Assembly: GCA_050330855.1 (NCBI GenBank)
Contig: JBHJNL010000148.1
Coordinates: forward strand, 1 to 15,848
From: RCC1774 sp050330855
Lineage (GTDB): Bacteria; Cyanobacteriota; Cyanobacteriia; Thermosynechococcales; Thermosynechococcaceae
Direction: 5' to 3'
Length of the DNA: 15,848 bases
Position numbers and translations under genes: made by a program. Under the pieces are notes generated by a model. That model was not told where the DNA came from. It saw nothing but the letters and a program-made list of their open reading frames with translations, and searched no databases. Below are positions 5,724 through 12,252 of this stretch, in pieces (the first letter of the stretch is position 1; each line of letters starts with the position of its first letter).

Positions 5724-7655
5724 GATATTCGTGATGCGTCCCGGCAAGATGTCATTGAACAGTATCGAGAACGGATTGCCCTAGGTAAAAGAATCCGACT
5801 CTATAAAACAGAGTTTGAAGTGCTTGTCGATGGGTTTATTGATACGCTCAGTCACCTAGAGCAACCGGATGCAATCCAAAAAGTCTGTCGCGATGAAATG
5901 ACGCTTTTAGAAGAGGGCTACCCCCAACTCACCCTCGCCAGTGACTATATTCCACGCTACCGTAAGGCGATCTCACAGGCCGTTGCCACTCAACAGCTCC
6001 CACCTTCAAAACATCAATATCTTCACCATGAACGTCTCACGGGATTGCCTCAGCAGAGAGATGAACACTGGGCACTGACGTTCTTTAAATACTCACCAGC
6101 AGAGTACGAACAGCTTGATCACCGGCAGGCTCAGACCAATCGTAATCGCCTTTTAAACTTACAGAAGGTTAATCCGTGGCGGTACCTCGATACCCTCAAT
6201 GAGCTGCTGTCATCGACAGAGAAATTTGCAGCTCGACATCACACCATTGCCATTGTGGGCTTCACCGGTCGACGGTTTGGCGAAGTGGTTGCACGCGGTC
6301 AGTTTTCACTCACCCCCCATCCCTACCTCCTGCATTTTGAAGGGCAGCAAAAACAAAAAAGAGAGCACCAGGGGTACGACATCATCACCCTCATGCCTGC
6401 AGAGAGCGTGCTTCAACACCTCGAACAACTGCGAGAGATGCCAGAGGTTAAGCCGCTGATGGCCCTAGAGGGGGCAGATCTCAAAAGAGCAGTCAATCAA
6501 TTTGATGTTCAGGTGAATCGAGAATGTGATAAATACCTCATGAAAACGGGGGTGATGCCGCCGCTGCAGGGCAAGGCGCACGTGACCATTCATAATTTGC
6601 GGAGTCTATGGGGTGCGATCGCAACCTTCTTTTTTTGCCCCCCCAGCCACCATGAATATGCCTTTTTGCAGCACTATCTCGGCCATATCCTAGAATCTTC
6701 GGCCACGGGTCACTACTTCCGGTACATGCTCGTCGATGACCAAGATAATCTATTGCGAGACAAAGGTATCAAGCTTCAGGACGTACCAGAACTACCGCTA
6801 TTAGACCAGTCTGCAGAGTCCGAAGACGAGGGGGAACAGCTAGAATTTGCAATGGCAGACGAGCCAGAACCAGATGTCGACCCCTCTCAGACCCACCCCT
6901 CTAAAACTACTACAGCAAGGAAAGCAGCCATGGGAAAACAGTCTGCCGCTCAACAGGACTGGCTTCAGCAAATGGAGCAGGTGCAAAATGATCTGCGCTC
7001 TGAATTTGCCGAACAGCTTGCCACCTTTAAGCAAGAAACCGACACAGAGCTTTCCACACTGCGGCGGCAGGTCCAATCGACCGGCCCAGGGCACCTTTTA
7101 GAGCAAATTGAAGCGCTAGAAGCTGAGAATCAAAGCCTTACGGCTGAGCGTGACCAACTCAAAGCAGAACTACAGCAGACCCAAGCCAAAACCGAAGCCC
7201 TCGCCACTCACCTCAAAGAAGCCCAAGCCAAACTAGATCGTTTTCGGCAGCTTTTACTCGGTAATGATGACCCCAGCCCCTCTCCAGCGACTATCCCCTC
7301 TAAGGTCTCAGCCTCTTCTAAAGCACAGGCTGACCGCCCCATAACTGACAGCCCAAAGCCAGTACCCCCCAGAAAAAGAGGACGAGCACCGGGTAAAGCT
7401 GCCCAGCGCGCTCAAGTCATCTTTGATGCCCTCCGTGCCTGGAACGGAAAAACCCCAACAGAAACCTTAGCCTTTAGTCCAGGACTATTAGAGAGTGTGT
7501 TTCGAGTTCATCGCAAAGCCGCTAAAGCGTTCTGTCAAGAGTTTCAGAACGAAATTGAAGACCACCATGCCGAAATTGGCGTCGAGTGGATCTTAACCCA
7601 CAACAAAGGCAAAGATATCGAAGGTTTTAAGGCTTTTGTGAGTGAATTTCAGTAG
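5721..7655 (+). CDS. telomere-resolvase (protelomerase)-like tyrosine recombinase with coiled-coil extension
   Basis: A 644-residue protein. The helical N-terminal part (1-150) would be the core-binding domain. The catalytic part (about 160-340) shows TGRRFGEV (182-189, Arg184 or 185), a lysine-rich turn QQKQKR (209-214), HNLR (291-294), LGH (320-322) and a probable nucleophile Tyr332 in GHYFRYM. That is the R-K-HxxR-H-Y set of tyrosine recombinases. TGRRxxEV, rather than the integrase TGLRxxEL, is the form I associate with telomere resolvases (ResT, TelK, TelN, TelA), and the length is near TelN/TelK. An acidic linker (about 363-390), a heptad coiled coil (about 408-512), a Pro/Ser-rich basic linker (about 515-560, RKRGRAP) and a helical C-terminal module (561-644) follow. 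Telomere resolvases cut a palindrome and seal hairpin ends. Whether this one does is inferred; a plain integrase relative is the alternative. No transmembrane segment. Base use and a HIP1 site at 6615 look resident. Confidence 0.6.
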   Translation: MDIRDASRQDVIEQYRERIALGKRIRLYKTEFEVLVDGFIDTLSHLEQPDAIQKVCRDEMTLLEEGYPQLTLASDYIPRYRKAISQAVATQQLPPSKHQYLHHERLTGLPQQRDEHWALTFFKYSPAEYEQLDHRQAQTNRNRLLNLQKVNPWRYLDTLNELLSSTEKFAARHHTIAIVGFTGRRFGEVVARGQFSLTPHPYLLHFEGQQKQKREHQGYDIITLMPAESVLQHLEQLREMPEVKPLMALEGADLKRAVNQFDVQVNRECDKYLMKTGVMPPLQGKAHVTIHNLRSLWGAIATFFFCPPSHHEYAFLQHYLGHILESSATGHYFRYMLVDDQDNLLRDKGIKLQDVPELPLLDQSAESEDEGEQLEFAMADEPEPDVDPSQTHPSKTTTARKAAMGKQSAAQQDWLQQMEQVQNDLRSEFAEQLATFKQETDTELSTLRRQVQSTGPGHLLEQIEALEAENQSLTAERDQLKAELQQTQAKTEALATHLKEAQAKLDRFRQLLLGNDDPSPSPATIPSKVSASSKAQADRPITDSPKPVPPRKRGRAPGKAAQRAQVIFDALRAWNGKTPTETLAFSPGLLESVFRVHRKAAKAFCQEFQNEIEDHHAEIGVEWILTHNKGKDIEGFKAFVSEFQ

Positions 7656-7765
7656 TGGGTTAGGCCAACCAAACACACTCGAAGCACCTTGCTTTTCCTT
7701 GGCTGCCCCATCCCAACGATAATAGAAGTCATTGTGAGTCAGTAATTAGGCTCCACTACTTACCC

Positions 7766-7770
7766 AGGAG
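7766..7770 (+). promoter_or_regulatory. Shine-Dalgarno deciding the TTG start of the PAP/fibrillin gene
   Basis: AGGAG stands 7 nt before the TTG at 7778-7780. No in-frame ATG or GTG lies near, and the protein sequence is family-like from that point, so TTG is the likely start. Confidence 0.6.
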
Positions 7771-7777
7771 TCAACGA

Positions 7778-8419
7778 TTGGATCCTCGAACTGAACTAAA
7801 GCAAACGCTGGTGATAACCATCAAAGGACTGCAGACAGCATCTAAGCCAGATGCTCCGATTACCGATCTCGATATCAACAAACAGCAGGTTCAGTCGATC
7901 GAGGCGCTGGCAGCATCATTAGAGTCTCTTACACCCTATCCCTATCCCCTTGCCGATCAGGATGCAACTCAATGCCTCAATGGCGCTTGGTTACTGCTCT
8001 ATTCCGATGCCAGAGAAATCAGATCGTTAGCATCGCTGCCGTTAGGACTGGTCGTAGGGAAAGTCTTGCAAATCATTGATGTGGCAAACCTATCCTTTGA
8101 AAATAAAGCCTACGTTCGCCATCCGTGGGGCATCGTGACAGGGTATGTGAGAATTACGGCAACTTTTGAGCCGAAACCTCCTGAGAGCGATACCGTTCGA
8201 GATCGGGGCATTAATGTTTATTTTCAGAAGCGATATCTAAACGTGCAGGCGGTGATGGGAATTAAAACCCCTGGCCTAGAACCCCTGAAAGAATTCTCGG
8301 CTCGCCTACCGGAGGGGAGCCGCATCCCTAGCTTAGATATCACGTACCTAGATCAAGACTTGAGACTGGGCAGAGGCGGCGATGGTAGTTTATTTATCTT
8401 GGCTCGGCATGAAGTTTAA
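7778..8419 (+). CDS. PAP/fibrillin family protein (plastid-lipid-associated type)
   Basis: A 213-residue protein of the PAP_fibrillin family, lipocalin-like proteins that bind lipids or quinones at thylakoids and plastoglobules. The N-terminal helical part (1-65) leads into the barrel: LNGAWLLLYSDAREIRSL (68-85), LQIIDVANLSFENKAYV (97-113) and WGIVTGYVRITATFEP (116-131). The closing signature LDITYLDQDLRLGRGGDGSLFIL lies near residues 186-209, and its YLDxxLRxxRGxxGxLF pattern is the family's most typical stretch. No signal peptide or membrane helix is seen, so it is probably peripheral to the thylakoid. It starts at TTG with AGGAG 7 nt upstream. The 122-bp gap before it carries only a weak 5-bp hairpin (AAGCA-CCT-TGCTT) after the recombinase gene. 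Substrate is unknown. Confidence 0.85.
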   Translation: MDPRTELKQTLVITIKGLQTASKPDAPITDLDINKQQVQSIEALAASLESLTPYPYPLADQDATQCLNGAWLLLYSDAREIRSLASLPLGLVVGKVLQIIDVANLSFENKAYVRHPWGIVTGYVRITATFEPKPPESDTVRDRGINVYFQKRYLNVQAVMGIKTPGLEPLKEFSARLPEGSRIPSLDITYLDQDLRLGRGGDGSLFILARHEV

Positions 8420-8424
8420 AGATC

Positions 8425-8451
8425 AAAAAGGGGCTGCGCTGGCGCAGCCCC
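8425..8451 (-). terminator. intrinsic terminator of the RNA-binding protein gene
   Basis: GGGGCTGCGC (8430-8439) and GCGCAGCCCC (8442-8451) form a perfect GC-rich stem of 9-10 bp. Read on the minus strand, the stem is followed at once by CTTTTTG (T-tract 8425-8429), the classic form. On the plus strand no T-tract follows, so it serves mainly the minus-strand gene ending at 8498. It may weakly stop the PAP/fibrillin transcript too. Confidence 0.85.
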
Positions 8452-8497
8452 GATGCGAATGCTCTTAGCCACTAACGGGTGACTGAGAACAGAGAAT

Positions 8498-8782
8498 TTA
8501 CCAACTGGAGCCACCGCCGCGATTGCCACCGCCACGGCTTTCTCTAGGCTTTGCTTTATTGACCTTGAGGTCACGTCCCATCCACTCAGCACCATCTAGG
8601 GCTTCAATGGCGGCTTCTTCTTCAGCATCGCTGCTCATTTCAACAAACGCAAATCCGCGAGGGCGTCCGGTTTCGCGATCGGTCGGTACCTTGACACTTT
8701 TAACTGTGCCGTATTCAGCAAAGACCGTGCTTAAGTCTGCTTCGGCTGCATCGTAGGATAGATTGCCGATGTAAATTGACAT
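8498..8782 (-). CDS. rbp: single-RRM RNA-binding protein with glycine-rich tail (cyanobacterial Rbp type)
   Basis: A 94-residue protein with one RNA recognition motif (1-80) and a short Gly/Arg tail (GGGNRGGGSSW). RNP2 is IYIGNL (3-8) and RNP1 is RGFAFVEM (42-49), with the aromatic residues that stack on RNA bases. Such proteins in cyanobacteria bind mRNA and several are cold-induced; some help place mRNAs near thylakoid membranes. The frame is open 25 codons further upstream to 8857, but that stretch (SFWLFNFLLF) is unlike the family. The ATG at 8780-8782 gives the normal MSIYIGNLSYD start and is chosen here. The upstream T/A-rich stretch is probably a 5' leader, which in cold-regulated rbp genes carries control. 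An intrinsic terminator follows 47 nt after the stop. Confidence 0.9.
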   Translation of the reverse strand: MSIYIGNLSYDAAEADLSTVFAEYGTVKSVKVPTDRETGRPRGFAFVEMSSDAEEEAAIEALDGAEWMGRDLKVNKAKPRESRGGGNRGGGSSW

Positions 8783-9058
8783 AGATCGTAGTCCTGAAAA
8801 TAAAAGGAAGTTGAAAAGCCAAAAAGACTCATCAGTCCGCATTCTATCCGATTTCATGGATCTGTATTGAAATTTCAGACCTACTTTAGACCAAGACCTG
8901 CAAAAGCATAATCTTTCTTTAAGGGAATTGGCTCGGAATGGATGGGGGATGTCATTTTTGTCATGGTTCCCAAACTTATCTAATCAGAAAGATGACCCTT
9001 TACAATGAGTCATGGGACGATTCCCTTGCACTCTGTTTACTCCCTTTGTTACATGATT

Positions 9059-9955
9059 ATGGATCTAGCCGCTGCGCTCCCCGTCTTTGTGATCACGCTC
9101 CGTGAAGGGGTGGAGGCCGCGTTGGTGGTGGGTATCGTGCTGGCCTGTCTAGAAAAGGCGCAGCAGAGTGCGCTGAACCGGTGGGCCTACTGGGGCATTC
9201 TGGTGGGGATGGTGGGCAGCGTTCTAGCGGGGCTAATTCTGAATTGGGGGCTGCAGGCCGCAGCACAGAGCAATCCTCAGTTTGAGACGGTGATTGAGCC
9301 AGTCCTGAAAAGCGGGCTGTGTGTGGTTGCGATCGCAATGCTGAGCTGGATGCTGATCTGGATGACCCGGCAGTCTAAATCTCTCAAGGGAGAAATCGAA
9401 GGATCCCTTGCTTCTACCTTGCAAACCGAGAGCGCCGGATGGGGCGTCTTTACCCTCGTGAGTATCGCAGTGCTGCGAGAAGGGTTTGAGACCGTGCTAT
9501 TTATCTTTGCCAATGCTCGGCAGGGTTCTGTAATTGGTGCCGTCGCAGGTCTTGCCGGTGCCACGGCCATCGGTTTTGCTCTTTTCAAATGGGGCATCAA
9601 GATTAACCTGCGTCGCTTTTTTCAGGTAATGGGGATCTGTTTGCTACTGATTGTGGCAGGGCTAGTCCTGTCGGCCTTTAAGAATTTTGATGCCGCCGCC
9701 TATGCCTTCAGTCAGCTTCACCCCGAGGCTCCACTTTGCTTTTCGACCCAGTCCTGTATTCTCGGGGGCTTAGCCTGGGATACAAGCGCCATTCTGCCCG
9801 AGCAACGCTTCCCAGGGATTGTTTTGAAGGCACTCTTGGGCTATCGCGATCACCTCTACTGGGTACAGATTTTGAGCTATAGTCTGTTCTTAACCCTTGT
9901 GGGGACTCAGTATTTCCGCAGTCTCGGCACGCCAACGGCGCGTCCATCAAAATAA
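9059..9955 (+). CDS. FTR1/EfeU-family iron permease
   Basis: A seven-helix inner-membrane permease of the FTR1 family, taking up iron in fungi with a ferroxidase and in bacteria as EfeU. The two iron-binding REGxE motifs are present: LREGVE in the first helix and LREGFE in the fourth, 125 residues apart. Other hydrophobic helices follow at regular spacing, the last near the C-terminus (VQILSYSLFLTLVG). The frame is open from an ATG at 9005, but the preceding residues (SHGTIPLHSVYSLCY) are not typical. The family starts with MDxxAALPxFVITLREG, so ATG 9059-9061 (298 residues) is preferred; ATG 9053 is nearly equal. It heads a closely spaced iron group, 16 nt before the ferritin-like gene. No EfeO or EfeB partner is present here, and no clear Fur box was found upstream. 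Confidence 0.85.
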   Translation: MDLAAALPVFVITLREGVEAALVVGIVLACLEKAQQSALNRWAYWGILVGMVGSVLAGLILNWGLQAAAQSNPQFETVIEPVLKSGLCVVAIAMLSWMLIWMTRQSKSLKGEIEGSLASTLQTESAGWGVFTLVSIAVLREGFETVLFIFANARQGSVIGAVAGLAGATAIGFALFKWGIKINLRRFFQVMGICLLLIVAGLVLSAFKNFDAAAYAFSQLHPEAPLCFSTQSCILGGLAWDTSAILPEQRFPGIVLKALLGYRDHLYWVQILSYSLFLTLVGTQYFRSLGTPTARPSK

Positions 9956-9971
9956 TTAGAACCCTTTGCCC

Positions 9972-10406
9972 ATGAAAGACCTCGATACCCCTAACACCAT
10001 TGCTCTCCTCAACAGCATCATGGAATTTGAGCTAGCCGGCGTGGTGCGCTATACCCACTATGCGCTAATGGTGACGGGGCCAAATCGAATTCCCATTGTT
10101 GACTTCTTTAAAGCCCAAGCCAATGAATCCCTACTCCATGCCCAAGAAGCTGGGGAAATCATCACGGGGCTAGAGGGACATCCTAGCCAGCGCATTTCTG
10201 GTATTGAAGAAACCAATCAGCATTCGGTGCAGGATCTGCTCCGGGAAAGTTTCAACCATGAACAAACCGCACTAAATCTATACAAAGAACTGCTCGGAGT
10301 CGTGGAAAACGCCAGCATTTACTTGGAAGAATACACTCGCACCAAGATTGGGCAAGAGGAAATGCACAATCTCGAAATCAAGAAAATGTTGCGAGACTTT
10401 AGCTAA
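9972..10406 (+). CDS. ferritin-like (bacterioferritin-type) protein with altered centre
   Basis: A 144-residue four-helix protein. The order of metal-site residues follows bacterioferritin: Glu18/Glu20 and Tyr27 in helix A, His56 in helix B, Glu97 in helix C (NHEQTALNLYKEL) and E129-x-x-H132 in helix D. LEGHPSQ (67-73) matches the bacterioferritin loop LEGLPN. Helix B departs from the pattern. Where bacterioferritin has E-M-K-H, with the Glu as iron bridge and Met as haem ligand, this protein reads S-L-L-H. Glu52 sits one position early and there is no Met. It may store iron differently, act as a subunit of a mixed shell, or be another ferritin-like protein. ATG 9972 is preferred to the upstream TTG at 9966. 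It lies 16 nt after FTR1 and 25 nt before the permease. Confidence 0.75.
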   Translation: MKDLDTPNTIALLNSIMEFELAGVVRYTHYALMVTGPNRIPIVDFFKAQANESLLHAQEAGEIITGLEGHPSQRISGIEETNQHSVQDLLRESFNHEQTALNLYKELLGVVENASIYLEEYTRTKIGQEEMHNLEIKKMLRDFS

Positions 10407-10431
10407 GGGGAGAACCTGGTGATTTTGACAG

Positions 10432-12150
10432 GTGGGTAAAGAGATTGAGCAACCGAGACTTAAACGTTCGGTGAAGAGACAGGCAAATCTCAGCATCGGC
10501 TGGCTCCAGCATCGATGGCTGGATGGTTGGACGCTGGGGGTAATGGCGATCGCAACCCTGATCGCCACACCGATTTTTGTGGTGTTAGCCAGTATTTTTA
10601 CGAACCAAAGCAGCATTTGGGAGCACTTGGCAGCGACGGTGCTGCCTCAATACATCCTCAACTCATTGGCGCTGATGCTTGGCGTTGGCGCAGGGGTGCT
10701 GCTGTTGGGGGTGGGGACCGCTTGGCTGGTGACGATGTGTACCTTCCCTGGCAGTCGCATCTTTGAATGGGCATTATTGCTACCGTTGGCCGCGCCTGCC
10801 TACCTATTGGCCTACACCTATACCGAAGTTCTAGACTACTACGGCCCTATTCAAACCCTGCTAAGGGAGCTATTTGGCTGGCAAAACGCTGCTGACTACT
10901 GGTTCCCCAACATTCGGTCGCTGTGGGGTGCGATCGCAATGCTGAGTCTAGTGCTCTATCCCTATGTTTATCTACTGGCAAGGGTGGCTTTCTTAGAGCA
11001 GGCCAACTGTACGCTAGAAGCCAGTCGTGCCCTGGGCTGCAATCCCTGGCAAAGCTTTCGCAAAGTGGCTTTACCCCTAGCTCGTCCCGCCATCACAGCA
11101 GGGCTAGCCCTCGTTCTGATGGAAACGCTCAACGACTTCGGTACTGTACAGTACTTCGGGGTTTCGACCTTTACCACCGGCATTTATCGGGCATGGTTCG
11201 GCAGCGGCGAGCGACAGGCTGCAGCCCAGCTTGCGGCTGTTTTGATGATGTTTATTTTAGGACTCATTCTGATAGAGCGGTGGTCACGGCGGCAGGCTCG
11301 CTACTACCAAACCAGCAGTCGTCAACAGCAGCTCTCAACCTATTCTCTGCAAGGCCATCGATCCATCGGAGCTTGGTTTGCCTGCATCACTCCCATTATT
11401 TTGGGGTTGCTCATTCCTGGGGGGCTACTGCTGCAGATGACCCTTACCGAGCGCACCGCCCGATTTAAAAGCAGCTTTTTCGTCTTGGCAAATCATAGTT
11501 TTCTGTTGGCCTCTGTAACCGCAGGTATTGCAGTTATTCTGTCCTTCTTTCTTGCCTATGGTGTCAGGCTACAGGGCAATCCCCTGCTCCGCTTGGGAGT
11601 TCGCATTTCGTCTATGGGCTATGCTGTCCCTGGCTCTGTGATCGCCGTCGGTATTTTGATCCCCATTGCTTGGCTAGATAACTCCGTCGATGCTTGGCTA
11701 CGGTCTACCCTGGGTCTATCGACCGGTTTGCTGTTGAGTGGCAGCATTGCCAGCCTGATCATGGCCTACCTCGTCCGATTTTTGGCCGTATCTTTGAGTA
11801 CTGTCGAAACGGGGTTAGGGAAGATTCGCCCCACCTACGATGATGCCTCTCGCAGCTTAGGTCAGGGCACCTTAAATACCCTCACTAAAATTCATGTGCC
11901 TATTCTGGAAAGCAGTTTATTCACCGCCGTCATGTTAGTGTTTGTCGATGTGATGAAAGAGCTGCCTGCCACCATCGTCATGCAGCCCTCTAACTTTGAA
12001 ACTCTTGCAGTGCGGGTCTATCAGTATGCTGAGGATGAACGACTCCTTGAAGCTGCAGCCCCAGCTTTAGCCATCATTGTTGTTGGCCTGTTACCCGTAT
12101 TGGTGTTGAGTTGGCAAATTGCGAGATCGCGTCAGCGCACATCGAACTAA
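10432..12150 (+). CDS. iron(III) ABC transporter permease, two-domain FutB/FbpB type
   Basis: A 572-residue membrane protein made of two fused permease halves with about 12 helices. Each half carries an EAA loop that docks the ATPase: residues 196-220 (EASRALGCNPWQSFRKVALP) and about 470-492 (DDASRSLGQG, KIHVPIL). This duplicated layout is that of the FbpB/AfuB/FutB group, which passes ferric iron delivered by a periplasmic binding protein; LPLAAPAYLLAYTYTE (117-132) is typical of it. The start is GTG 10432, since a stop lies in frame just upstream at 10426; an AAGGGGAG at about 10404-10411 is rather far away. Co-location with FTR1 and a ferritin-like gene supports iron as substrate. The ATPase and binding protein are not in the window, so they must be encoded elsewhere. 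Confidence 0.85.
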   Translation: MGKEIEQPRLKRSVKRQANLSIGWLQHRWLDGWTLGVMAIATLIATPIFVVLASIFTNQSSIWEHLAATVLPQYILNSLALMLGVGAGVLLLGVGTAWLVTMCTFPGSRIFEWALLLPLAAPAYLLAYTYTEVLDYYGPIQTLLRELFGWQNAADYWFPNIRSLWGAIAMLSLVLYPYVYLLARVAFLEQANCTLEASRALGCNPWQSFRKVALPLARPAITAGLALVLMETLNDFGTVQYFGVSTFTTGIYRAWFGSGERQAAAQLAAVLMMFILGLILIERWSRRQARYYQTSSRQQQLSTYSLQGHRSIGAWFACITPIILGLLIPGGLLLQMTLTERTARFKSSFFVLANHSFLLASVTAGIAVILSFFLAYGVRLQGNPLLRLGVRISSMGYAVPGSVIAVGILIPIAWLDNSVDAWLRSTLGLSTGLLLSGSIASLIMAYLVRFLAVSLSTVETGLGKIRPTYDDASRSLGQGTLNTLTKIHVPILESSLFTAVMLVFVDVMKELPATIVMQPSNFETLAVRVYQYAEDERLLEAAAPALAIIVVGLLPVLVLSWQIARSRQRTSN

Positions 12151-12216
12151 AAACTAAAAATCAAGTCGAGGCGAAGGCTATTCATATCCAGGCTCTTTCG
12201 ATCTCATCCAGTCTTC

Positions 12217-12230
12217 TATGATGGATCATA
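12217..12230. promoter_or_regulatory. palindrome with -10-like arm upstream of the helicase
   Basis: TATGAT-GG-ATCATA is a perfect inverted repeat ending 22 nt before the preferred ATG at 12253. Its left arm is 5 of 6 to the -10 consensus, but I see no good -35 at 16-18 nt upstream. It could be an operator or a promoter element giving a very short leader. The rest of the 102-bp gap holds nothing recognisable. Confidence 0.3.
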
Positions 12231-12252
12231 ATTGAGTGAGCAAACGGGCAGC

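Noticed and set aside
8430..8451. Hairpin read as a terminator of the PAP/fibrillin gene
   Set aside because: The T-tract lies on the minus-strand side only, so its main role is to end the RNA-binding protein transcript.
8783..8857. 25-codon upstream extension of the RNA-binding protein
   Set aside because: The extension is unlike the family, while MSIYIGNL is the normal start; it is better read as a leader.
10923..11468. 181-codon plus-strand open frame inside the iron permease gene
   Set aside because: It is a shadow in another frame of the permease, whose helices and EAA loops fully explain the sequence.
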